NCBI GenBank assembly: GCA_001969505.1
Contig: LSSK01001117.1
Coordinates: forward strand, 1 to 14,401
DNA: 14,401 nt
Source of the DNA: Zancudomyces culisetae
Lineage: Eukaryota > Kickxellomycota > Harpellomycetes > Harpellales > Legeriomycetaceae
Direction of reading: 5' to 3'
The notes under the pieces were generated by a model. The model ran no database searches, was not told the DNA's origin, and worked only from the letters and a program-made list of their open reading frames with translations. Shown here piece by piece: positions 7,089 to 14,401 of the stretch. The stretch's first letter is position 1, and each line of letters opens with the position of its first letter. The position numbers and the translations under genes were made by a program.

Positions 7089-10000
7089 ATGGAATTCCAT
7101 ATACCCGCGCAGTCCATCAAACGTAAACTCTAACTACATTTTTGAATTTTGAATATTCAAGAACTAACACAACACGGTTAGATTAAACACTTTGTGCTTG
7201 TACTTTGTAGTAAATAACAACAATAATAATAGTCATAATAATAATTAACATTCTCCCATTTGAAATATAAACGCAATAAATAGCATTTACAAAGGCTTTG
7301 ACATGTATAAGCAGATTTAATGAAGACGTGTTTTTTGAAGTCAAAGATCAAAAGGTCTAAATCCCATACATTATATTTACCTTTTCTAATTTCCTTTTTG
7401 GAAGATCCATACGAAAAACTAACCAATTTAAATGTACCCACAATATACAGTTAGAACTAATCGGCGTAAATTCATCAAGGAGTGGTTATTGTTTGTTCAC
7501 ATTTGAAACCTGGTTTTTTGAAAAGTATTACCTGTCGAATGCGGCAAAGACAGGACGTGAACCTGCACTGAGGTTTAAACTGAATTGTAAGGCAAGTTCA
7601 AAAAAAAAATAAAACACACACACACAAATATATATAATGTATATATATATACGTTTATGTATGTTATCTCGAGATATTTCTGGATTTTCCCACTACTTTA
7701 CCGTGCTTTAAAAACTCTTTTTGAAATATAAAATAGAAACTTATTGCGGCATTAAAAATAAAATCACATCTCCAATATACCAGCGGTGGTACAGGAACAA
7801 GTGGCTGGGGGAGCGGAAATAACAATGAGAACAAAGATGGTATCAGCAAAATAGTCGAAAAATGTATTGTGAAAATCAAACAAAAGGTTAAAAATCAGCG
7901 ACGGGTTCAACGACGCGGCGAAGAACATGAAAATGAAGATACAAGAATGGTAGAGGAAGAGGAGGAAAGTGGAGAAGATGAGGACGAGGACGAAGAAGAA
8001 ATGGATAATAAACTGATAATTCAAATTCAACACAAGGCAGGGATAGTAAAGACATATCGAATGCTTTACGAAATCACCGAAACATTGCATGCAATATATG
8101 ATCGTGACAACTGTCAAAACCGTATCATAGTAGATGCAAAACTGCTCAAAGACATTATTGGACATTTTCCAAGACGGATGACTGATGAGGTCTCACTCCT
8201 CTTTACAGAAAAACACGTACTCATGAGAAGTTGGTCAGAAAGCTATAGTGGTGGAAACAATGGAATTGGTGGTGGTGGTGGTGGTGGCAACGGACCTCGA
8301 GTTATTACTGCGGGTGATGCCACGAGAACAATGCAAACTGAGCTACTGATGGACCCCGAAGAGTTTGACATTTACCACCTAACATTTTATGGGAATGAGA
8401 ATAACAATATTTCCAGTACTAACAGCAGGTACCAACAACACAACATTTCCACACCTGTCAGACCATATCCACAAAAGTCACAACCACAACCACCAGCAAC
8501 AAACAATACAACTGCAACTGCATCGACAAGTGGTGGCAATGTGAACTGCATCGAACTCACATTTGGTATCAAGGAGTTCAAGGCAATTCTTAGCTATTCA
8601 GAAGCTGCTGAATTACCTTTGCAGGCGCACTTTGATGCAGGTGGAGACCCCATATTGTTTTATGTATCCAGCGATATTTTTGACCAATCAAATTTTAACG
8701 TCTCTAGGCGTAAACCCTCAGCCAATAGCGTGGTTGCGCCAAATGACAATTCCCATTTCCGCAGCAACAATAACAACATGAATTTTAATGGCAATGGTAA
8801 TGTTATTATTAATAGTTCAGCTGATTTATCATTTGATGGTATATCAGCTGAGTTTGTTCTTGCCACTGTATCGGATCAATTTTCTAGTACTGCATCTCAA
8901 GCTACAACAGCTTCTCATTCAATCAGTCTTTCAGCCTCACTAATGTCTACTTCAAACAATAATAATGATATTAAGAGTAATAGCCAATTGTTTCAATCTC
9001 CTTCATCAAAATCCAAATCAAATCTAAATCCAAATCCAAATCCAAAACTAAACTCAAAGCCTTCGAGATATGACAATCTTCCCCCATCGTCTTTTAGTTT
9101 AATAAACAATAACAGGACCAATGATCCTATAGCTAATTCCGATAAAAACCCTCAGCCGTCCTCACAAAATCCCATACAAAGTCCCGCAAAAGGCGCTTTG
9201 GGTTCTGATCATAGTAAACAGTCTAAAAGTGATCTACACACACCCTTATTTCAGGAAAATCACCAGTACCAACAGCACCACCATTCCGAAACCACGATGG
9301 ATGCAGACCATAATGACTTTTCACAGCAACCCTCCAACAATCCGCCATCTTCAGGTGTTATCCTTACTGGTACTGAAAGTATGACATCCTCAGCTGTATT
9401 ATCTCTTCAACAAAAAGACAATATACCTCATGTAAACCCCGGCGGCTTGCCATCGCAACCTGCTTATGATCATAAAAACCGTGAGTTGGAGTACCAAGAT
9501 TCTTTGATGAGAACACCTAGACCTCCAAATTCGGCTGTAGATTCGGGACTTGCTCCTATTAACATATCCAACTCTTCTTTACTAAAGGTAAATATCTAAT
9601 TTTCATTTGTTAAATCTGAGTTTTATAATTTTATATATTTATATATTTATGTTCATTATTACATGTATATTTACTTTAACCATAATGCCTAAAAAATTCG
9701 ATATTGGAATAATACCTAGAACGTTCAGAAATTAAACGTAAACTCTGTCTCGTCATCAGCAAAGAATAAGCCCAAAAATTCTTGGAAATGGCCAGGACTG
9801 GAGGATCCAATAGGGGAAAACGATCAGCCCTTCAATTCACAATCCGTTCCCAACCCTCCAGATAATAACAATGTTAACGAGCCATACTTTTCAACTTCAT
9901 CGCGTATCCAACAACCCGACTTGCGAGTTGTTGATATTAACTCTGAGTCTAATTCTGACTCTGATTCAGATCTTGAATCTGGCTCTAACTCTGTTGCAAA

Positions 10001-10562
10001 TACCATTTCTGGCATTCGTCCTCCACATAGAAGCAAGGATAATAATAATAATGATAATAAAAGTAGGGATAGTGATTCTGATAGTGATTCTGATAGTGTT
10101 GTTTTATCTGCGACACCTCCTTCTTCTAAAAGGGTAAGTTGTTATATATTAAGCCCTAAAAATATCTACTTTTGATTTTTATTAATTTCTTTTTCTGTAT
10201 CTGGGCTTTCACATTATTAACTTGTAATATTCCTGTGTATTTTCTACATACTCTGCTTCATAACCATGCCATCCTAGTCAAGATCACTATTTTAGCGTAT
10301 TTACTTTATTTATTTAGTCTGGAAACTAAACATCTTTTTGATTCTTTGCATAATTCTATTGGAATTGAAACAATGATTCTTGTAGTTATATCATATTTTG
10401 AATATTTGTAGTTTCATCACTTTAGCAATTTAGTTTTGAATGTAGGAAATTATCCAAGTCCTGGAGAAAAAAAAAATTGCAGGCAAATTTGCAAACATTA
10501 ATAAATACATGAGCAAAATCTGCGTAACATTGAAGTCTGTTCAATTTGCTATCAGCTTTTAA
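7089..10562 (+). CDS. RAD9: Rad9-family 9-1-1 checkpoint clamp subunit (six exons)
   Basis: Proposed exons: 7089-7122, 7284-7354, 7451-7591, 7737-9587, 9729-10133 and 10446-10562, all in frame, 872 aa. Rad9 (Ddc1 in S. cerevisiae) forms the PCNA-like 9-1-1 clamp with Hus1 and Rad1 and activates the ATR/Mec1 checkpoint. The spliced N-terminus reads MEFHIPAQSIKPFTKALT, then CISRFNEDV and LELIGVNSSRSGYCLFTFE. Further on, GIVKTYRMLYEITETLHAIYD, ELTFGIKEFKAILSYSEAAE and EFVLATVSD are Rad9 signatures; the last ends the clamp core near residue 458. Acidic (about 145-171) and Gly-rich inserts enlarge the core. The tail (about 460-872) is disordered and Ser/Asn/Gln/Pro-rich, with Ser-Asp runs (CK2-like) in exon 5, and is far longer than in S. 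pombe (426 aa total). Least certain are exon 6 (without splicing, the protein ends at 10175), the GTCTAA donor of intron 2, and the exon 5 start (9720 is also in frame). Confidence 0.9.
7123..7283 (+). other. RAD9: RAD9 intron 1
   Basis: 161 nt, phase 1. The donor is GTAAAC, a branch-like ATTAAC lies at 7244-7249, and the acceptor is AATAG. It joins AAA C to CA TTT, giving SIKPFTKAL, the expected first helix of a Rad9 protein. Confidence 0.78.
7355..7450 (+). other. RAD9: RAD9 intron 2 (unusual GTCTAA donor)
   Basis: 96 nt, phase 0. The donor GTCTAA departs from the consensus. The branch ACTAAC at 7418-7423 is perfect and lies 28 nt before the acceptor TACAG. Splicing gives VKDQK|LELIGVNSSRSG, matching the Rad9 pattern. 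Confidence 0.75.
7592..7736 (+). other. RAD9: RAD9 intron 3, candidate GC-AG intron
   Basis: 145 nt, phase 0. The upstream exon ends AAG and the intron begins GCAAGT, the classic GC-AG donor context; the acceptor is AAAATAG. The overlapping GT donor (GTAAGG at 7587) cannot be joined in frame to this acceptor. The intron holds (AC)n and (AT)n repeats at about 7613-7650. No clean branch motif was found. Confidence 0.72.
9588..9728 (+). other. RAD9: RAD9 intron 4
   Basis: 141 nt, phase 0. The donor is GTAAAT and the acceptor is TTCAG. An alternative acceptor (CCTAG, ending 9719) would add three codons in frame. Without splicing the ORF stops at 9599. Confidence 0.7.
10134..10445 (+). other. RAD9: RAD9 intron 5 (tentative)
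   Basis: 312 nt, phase 0, the longest intron here. The donor is a perfect GTAAGT and the acceptor is AATGTAG. It opens a further 38 codons. If it is retained, the protein ends 14 residues later at 10175. Support is the strong donor and the open frame only. Confidence 0.5.
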
Positions 10563-10650
10563 AACCACCCTCCCCTAACACCCCCAACACTCCATATATA
10601 TCAATTCTGTAATTCCTATTTTAATTTACAATTCGACTACTATTTAAATA
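10563..10650 (+). promoter_or_regulatory. Short RAD9-GTR2 intergenic spacer
   Basis: Only 88 nt separate the proposed RAD9 stop from the GTR2 ATG. The left part is C-rich and contains CCCCT (stress-response-element-like) near 10571-10576. A TATATATC lies near 10595. The promoter of GTR2 is therefore probably here or inside the 3' end of RAD9. Confidence 0.35.
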
Positions 10651-12549
10651 ATGTACCACGACGCTCAAGATTATTATTTGTAAGTTGAATTTGTACTATC
10701 TTTAAATTAACCTACTTTTCAGAGACAAATGAGTTTTTTTTTCTCTATTGCTTGTACAATAATCCAAAACCACCTTGAAATAAACTGCTGGATAATTTTT
10801 CAATACATGACATTTCTTACTTTGTTTTATTCTACTTGATGCAATTAGAATGAACGACGATGAGGGTAGCCCGGAAATCGACGAAAATAAACCGCGAATA
10901 CTGTTTTTAGGAGCACCAAGGTAGTGTAAAATTCGTAATAATCAGTTGTTACTTTTTTCTTTTCTTTAGCTTGATCCGTTCGTCCATTATTATACCTTTT
11001 TTTTATAATTCTGCGCTTGAAATTAAAGAGACTAATGTGTATGTGTGACTATGGTTGGGGGGGATTTTTTTGTTTTGTTTTGTTTTGTTTTGTTTTGTTT
11101 CGTGAATAGAAGCGGGAAAACAAGCATATTGCTAGTAATATTTGAACAACGCGAGCAACTTGAAACTATAGCCATTGAGCCCAGCTCGGAGATTATTGAG
11201 TATGAGATGTATGGAGGCATAGAAGTGTACGATTTTCCTGGGCAAAATGACGAGGAGGACTTCCAATCACTTGGGATAAATAGGCTTTTGGGAGTCAACA
11301 CCGCAGTTGTATTTGTACTTGACACTCAGGTAGCTATTAAAACAGCCTATTTTATATTACACACATATACACATGCATTTATTTACTGCAGTTGATAAGA
11401 AACATGTATATGTATCATAGGATGATGTTCAACGAGGGCTGCTAACATTACTTAGTGCCATGAGTGCGATATTCAGCTACAATCCGAGCATTCCTTTCCA
11501 TATATTTCTTCATAAAATTGATGGACTATCCGAAGAGTTGAGGCAAGGTAAAGATCAAACCGCCTTTATTTTACCCACTTTTAGTACACATACACAACAT
11601 TTTTTTTCTATTCTTTTTGTTTAGGTCTATTGTGCTGACGTTAATACTAAGCTTTTATTTGGTGATTGTACGCCTATAGACATCAGTACTGACATCCAAC
11701 AAAAAGTTATTTTCAACATGGATTATCGTGGCTGGGACAGCTCCAATGTTCAATTTTACGTTACTAGCATCTACAACAAATCTATCTACGAAGCTATGAG
11801 TAGAGTATCTCACAAACTCTTTCCTCATGTTAATATTTTAGAAAGTCTGCTGAACTCCCTATGTTTTGTAAGTCTTTCCTGTTGATGTTTTTTCTACTAA
11901 TCTATTCTAACCAGATACTTTCATACTCATTTGCCCCGATTAACTGTTCGTTTATTTTGTCTTTTTAGAAATCAAACCTGGATAATGCGTACATTTTTGA
12001 CATGAACCACAAATTATACATTGCCTCTGATTCCTCCCCTTCGACCACACAATCACACAGGTTCTGTTGTGACACCATTGGACTGATTGAAGACTTGACA
12101 AAAATGTACAGGTAAGAGTTTCTTGTATACCCGATATAATTGTGTTTCTACATAATTCCTTATGCACCTACTATATCTCTGTTATGTATTCATCTGTTCA
12201 TACAGTAGAGCCTTTCAATTCGGGAATCGCGAAAATAGTGGAAACGGCAACTTTGTAGGATCACGGTTAGAATCAGTAATACAACTACAACCAGATTATA
12301 ACGTTATTATTTATCAGATTAACGAGTATGTATTTTCTCTTTTTTTTCGCCTATAATCAAGTACATATATACCTTACCCAACAGATCAGTACTTACTTTT
12401 TGAGGAATAATAATTCTAATTTTAGCTTTAATAATTTTAGGCGGCTGATGTTGGTTTGTATGATGCGAGGGGATATCGACAACAAAATGAGTTTACTTGA
12501 ACTCAATGCCAGCAAAATCTCTAGTGCTGTCTGTAAAGTTTTAGAATGA
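10651..12549 (+). CDS. GTR2: Rag-family GTPase Gtr2 (RagC/D-like), eight exons
   Basis: Exons: 10651-10679, 10849-10920, 11110-11329, 11421-11547, 11680-11867, 11969-12111, 12206-12325 and 12441-12549, giving 335 aa (S. cerevisiae Gtr2 341). Gtr2 pairs with Gtr1 on the vacuole/EGO complex and signals amino-acid sufficiency to TORC1. Visible motifs are G1 GAPRSGKT (31-38, split by intron 2), G3 DFPGQ (75-79), G4 HKID (138-141) and TSIY (178-181). The C-terminal roadblock-type domain includes AYIFDMNHKLYIASDSSP and ends INERLMLVCMMRG, then KISSAVCKVLE. GLSEELRQ|DISTDIQQKV aligns without gaps to RagC/D, which fixes the acceptor of intron 4. The first exon encodes only ten residues; a second ATG at 10850 is an alternative start. 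Identification is firm; the exon borders come from frame and splice motifs. Confidence 0.94.
10680..10848 (+). other. GTR2: GTR2 intron 1
   Basis: 169 nt, phase 2. The donor is GTAAGT and the acceptor is AATTAG. It joins TT to A (Leu) before MNDDEGSPE. If unspliced, translation from 10651 stops at once. Confidence 0.75.
10921..11109 (+). other. GTR2: GTR2 intron 2 (interrupts the P-loop)
   Basis: 189 nt, phase 2. The donor GTAGTG is weak, ACTAAT lies at 11031-11036, and the acceptor is GAATAG. It contains a G7-run (11057-11063) and about six TTTTG units (11068-11097) that serve as the pyrimidine-rich tract. It splits the Arg codon of GAPRSGKT. Confidence 0.85.
11068..11097 (+). repeat. (TTTTG)6 pentanucleotide array
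   Basis: Six TTTTG units lie just before the acceptor of GTR2 intron 2, so changes in copy number would alter the branch-to-acceptor distance. Confidence 0.9.
11330..11420 (+). other. GTR2: GTR2 intron 3
   Basis: 91 nt, phase 0. The donor is GTAGCT and the acceptor is ATCATAG. It joins FVLDTQ to DDVQRGLL, the Rag-family DxQDD region. Confidence 0.88.
11548..11679 (+). other. GTR2: GTR2 intron 4 with decoy acceptor
   Basis: 132 nt, phase 1. The donor is GTAAAG, the branch TACTAAG is at 11645-11651, and the acceptor CCTATAG lies 29 nt after the branch A. A stronger-looking acceptor (TTTTTGTTTAG, ending 11624) lies upstream of the branch site; its use would bring an early TGA. Confidence 0.9.
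11868..11968 (+). other. GTR2: GTR2 intron 5
   Basis: 101 nt, phase 0. The donor is GTAAGT, the branch-like ATTAAC is at 11939-11944, and the acceptor is TTTTTAG. It joins SLLNSLCF to KSNLDNAYIFD. Confidence 0.93.
12112..12205 (+). other. GTR2: GTR2 intron 6 (tandem CAGTAG acceptor)
   Basis: 94 nt, phase 2. The donor is GTAAGA. The acceptor is CAG (12205) with a second AG three bases on (TAG, 12208). Both keep frame: MYSRAFQ or MYRAFQ. Confidence 0.85.
12326..12440 (+). other. GTR2: GTR2 intron 7
   Basis: 115 nt, phase 2. The donor is a perfect GTATGT and the acceptor is AATTTTAG. It joins YQINE to RLMLVCMMRG. An earlier TTTTAG at 12424 would not keep the frame with exon 8. Confidence 0.88.
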
Positions 12550-12959
12550 TTTTCCCTCGTTTATTTGTTTTTCTTTTATATATATTATAAATCAAAGTTT
12601 ACAGCTAATATACATTTTACTTATCCACTCTTTTTATTTTTTGTGTGTGTGTGTGCGTGCGTTCCTATCTACATTATTTCCAGAAATTATAAAGAACTTG
12701 GGATGCTCAGAAAATAAAATATAATAAAAATACAGAACCGCTGTTATCTTGGAAGAGATTTATTTTTTGTATATGAAATTCTACCTTGTGTACAGTTGAA
12801 TTTTAAGTATAAAAAAAAAAGGAGGGGGAAAAGTATTAAATATTAAGAAAAGCTGCGTGTAACCCGTAAAGTAAAAGTTGGCACACACTAAATAGTGCAA
12901 CTTTTATATACTATATCATATCGCATCACAACATTGATGAAAAGCTGGTATCACCCAAA
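12550..12959. other. Convergent 3' intergenic region
   Basis: These 410 nt lie between two converging stop codons. The region is AT-rich with several AATAAA-like signals (12714-12728), a (TG)n run at about 12642-12655 and an A run near 12811. No gene or RNA was recognised. It presumably holds the 3' UTRs and poly(A) sites of both genes. Confidence 0.6.
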
Positions 12960-14401
12960 TTAGTTAGTACGAGAATCACAACTAGAAGAGATCTTTTCGC
13001 AACTGAAGGTTACTTTGGAAATAGTAGCTGTTCCCTTGAATGGTGCAAATACGATGTTCGAAAAGTCAAAGTCTGAAATGGTCTTTTGGGCCTTCAAGAC
13101 ATTATTGACAAACACCTGCATAGTGTCGCTATGGTAGGTAACCTTGACTTGTGTTTGGGAACCATCTCTCAAGAATAGCCGCTCTGATGGTGATGATCTC
13201 TTTACCTGTGTGTACTTGCCCTTTTTCAGTGAGCTGATGCCAGATTGCAATCCAAATTGAGCTTCAACAACGCCGTTCACTCCATAGTATCCATTAGAGT
13301 CCATCATTGCAACAAACAAGTCAGAATCAGATGATTTTACGTCAGCAGTAAACTCAAAATCGTCAGAATCACATGGAATTGGGATCACCTTGTTAAAGTC
13401 ATAATCCTTGTTCTTTCCAACAGATGAGACTACGAGGTCGGAAGCAACAACAGAGGTGCTATCGCAGCTTTGTGAAGTTGAAGAAGATGAGCTGGTGGAA
13501 GAGGAAACATTGCATACTCCTGAATAGTTACATGAGTATTGAATATCTTTGATAGTAGTTGAATCGTTTTGGGCTCCAAATGCCAACCACAAGTCACCTG
13601 CGCTTGTGAATGAATCAATATTAAAATCGCTTGGTGAAAGTGTCAATATTGGCGTAGCGCTACCTTGCATTCCTATGCTAATTCCACCTGTTTTACTGAC
13701 GCGGATAGAGACTGTTACGGAATCTGATGAGCTGCTATTGATGTTTGCATCTACAGAGTATACAGAAGTTCCAATATACCAAGCCCCAGTATTAACACCA
13801 ACAATTCCTTCAATGACATCACTACCTGTGGAAAGCTTTTGCTGTGTGCTTATCGCAAAATAGATGTCTGATGTTTGATCAATAGCAAACGAAACCTCGT
13901 AATCAAAGGAAGGACAAGCAACATTGATTGCATTTTTCCATTCGTATGATACAACGGGAGAATCACCGGAACCAGTCTCGATTACAATGGAATTTAAAGA
14001 TTCGCTACAGTTAACACTCTTTTCAGAGCTAGTCGAATTAGTTGATGAGGCTGAGCTGGTTGAGCTGGTTGAGCTGGTTGATAGTGTGGAACTGGTTGAT
14101 GGCTTAGTTGAAGTTGAACTGGTTGATGAGACTGATGAGGGTAAGACAGTTGGTGAGGTGGAGCTAGCTGATGGCTTAGTTGATGTTGAGCTGGTTGATG
14201 GTGTGGAGCTGGTTGATGGTGTGGAGCTGGTTGATGGCTTAGTTGAGGTTGAGCTGGTTGATGATGTTGAGCTGGTTGATGGCTTAGTTGAAGCTGAGCT
14301 GGTTGATGATGTTGAGCTGGTTGATGGTGTGGAGCTGGTTGATGGCTTAGTTGAGGTTGAGCTGGTTGATGATGTTGAGCTGGTTGATGGCTTAGTTGAA
14401 G
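12960..14401 (-). CDS. Secreted cell-wall/adhesin-like protein, C-terminal part (5' end outside window)
   Basis: The frame is open from the right edge to the TAA at 12960-12962 (about 480 residues seen); the start and any signal peptide lie beyond 14401. From the N-terminal side: about 125 residues of Ser/Thr/Pro/Lys repeats (units such as STKPSTSST), a probable O-mannosylated stalk. Two homologous domains follow. Each has four cysteines: C-x30-C-x127-C-x5-C in the first and C-x30-C-x123-C-x6-C in the second. They share DYEVSFAI...IYFAI / DFEFTADV...LFVAM near the second Cys and end IKDIQYSC / ISKVTFSC. A Ser-rich linker with SSSTSSSSS separates them. The protein ends SSSCDSRTN with no hydrophobic GPI-anchor signal, so it is not GPI-linked as drawn. 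I do not recognise a named family; a beta-sandwich fold is inferred from the alternating hydrophobic pattern. It converges with GTR2. Confidence 0.72.
   Translation of the reverse strand, partial: STKPSTSSTSSTSSTSTKPSTSSTPSTSSTSSTSSASTKPSTSSTSSTSSTSTKPSTSSTPSTSSTPSTSSTSTKPSASSTSPTVLPSSVSSTSSTSTKPSTSSTLSTSSTSSTSSASSTNSTSSEKSVNCSESLNSIVIETGSGDSPVVSYEWKNAINVACPSFDYEVSFAIDQTSDIYFAISTQQKLSTGSDVIEGIVGVNTGAWYIGTSVYSVDANINSSSSDSVTVSIRVSKTGGISIGMQGSATPILTLSPSDFNIDSFTSAGDLWLAFGAQNDSTTIKDIQYSCNYSGVCNVSSSTSSSSSTSQSCDSTSVVASDLVVSSVGKNKDYDFNKVIPIPCDSDDFEFTADVKSSDSDLFVAMMDSNGYYGVNGVVEAQFGLQSGISSLKKGKYTQVKRSSPSERLFLRDGSQTQVKVTYHSDTMQVFVNNVLKAQKTISDFDFSNIVFAPFKGTATISKVTFSCEKISSSCDSRTN
14041..14401 (-). repeat. 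Ser/Thr stalk minisatellite with 9-nt base unit
   Basis: Six copies of the GGCTTAGTTGA core (TKPS blocks) start at 14101, 14173, 14236, 14281, 14344 and 14389. Their spacings are 72, 63, 45, 63 and 45 nt, all multiples of 9; the alternation of 63 and 45 gives a 108-nt (36-aa) higher-order unit. The array runs past the right edge. Confidence 0.9.

Noticed and set aside
7089-7740. RAD9 as a pseudogene, because of stops and frame changes before 7737
   Set aside because: Every interruption falls in a stretch with donor and acceptor signals, and the joined frame gives a continuous Rad9 N-terminus.
7664-8165. Minus-strand ORFs over the RAD9 intron 3/exon 4 region
   Set aside because: They are antisense to recognisable Rad9 sequence and have no domain.
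11548-11640. Acceptor at 11624 for GTR2 intron 4 (reading VYCADVNTKLL)
   Set aside because: The phase is wrong and gives TGA almost at once; the TACTAAG branch site lies downstream of it, and the 11679 acceptor gives an ungapped Rag alignment.
13549-13863. Plus-strand ORF of 104 codons opposite the secreted protein
   Set aside because: It is antisense to an open frame with paired cysteine-bearing domains.
14041-14401. CRISPR-like array from regularly spaced repeats
   Set aside because: The repeats are in-frame Ser/Thr codons in 9-nt units without unique spacers, in a eukaryotic gene.

Overview
The window is AT-rich nuclear DNA, most likely from an ascomycete yeast or yeast-like fungus. The evidence is compact spacing, small introns with TACTAA(C/G)-type branch sites, and gene families with yeast-like lengths (Nog1 665 aa, Gtr2 335 aa). 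CUG falls on conserved leucine positions in VPS29, NOG1 and GTR2, so the standard code is used and CUG-Ser Candida-clade yeasts are disfavoured. Three genes together carry 14 introns, which is far more than Saccharomyces-type genomes have. An intron-rich lineage is likely (basal Saccharomycotina or Taphrinomycotina), but I cannot name a species.

Layout, left to right. (1) 141-296, minus: a 51-codon ORF or first exon of unknown function, running off to the left. (2) 621-2768, plus: an RBM26/27 (S. pombe Rmn1)-like RNA-binding protein full of low-complexity repeats. (3) 2902-4899, minus: NOG1, a ribosome-biogenesis GTPase, convergent with gene 2 and ending directly beside a (TTTGA)7 array. (4) 4900-5721: a long pyrimidine- and A/T-tract-rich upstream region for NOG1. 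(5) 5722-6559, minus: VPS29, retromer subunit, in three exons, the first being only the ATG. (6) 7089-10562, plus: a RAD9-family 9-1-1 checkpoint clamp subunit, reconstructed here as six exons; one intron appears to be GC-AG. (7) 10651-12549, plus: GTR2 (RagC/D-like GTPase) in eight exons, starting only 88 nt after RAD9 ends. (8) 12960 to beyond 14401, minus: the C-terminal part of a secreted cell-wall-type protein with a Ser/Thr/Pro repeat stalk followed by two homologous four-cysteine domains.

The genes are not a single pathway. They are a housekeeping mix (nuclear RNA surveillance, 60S assembly, endosomal recycling, DNA-damage checkpoint, TORC1 amino-acid signalling) with one fast-evolving surface protein at the right edge. 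The points most worth checking are the tandem four-cysteine domain of the surface protein, the GC-AG intron and unusual splice sites of RAD9, the loss of the metal-site histidines in VPS29, and the decoy and tandem acceptors in GTR2. No RNA genes, transposons, viral genes or CRISPR arrays were seen. All exon structures come from reading frame, splice motifs and recalled family alignments, without transcript data.
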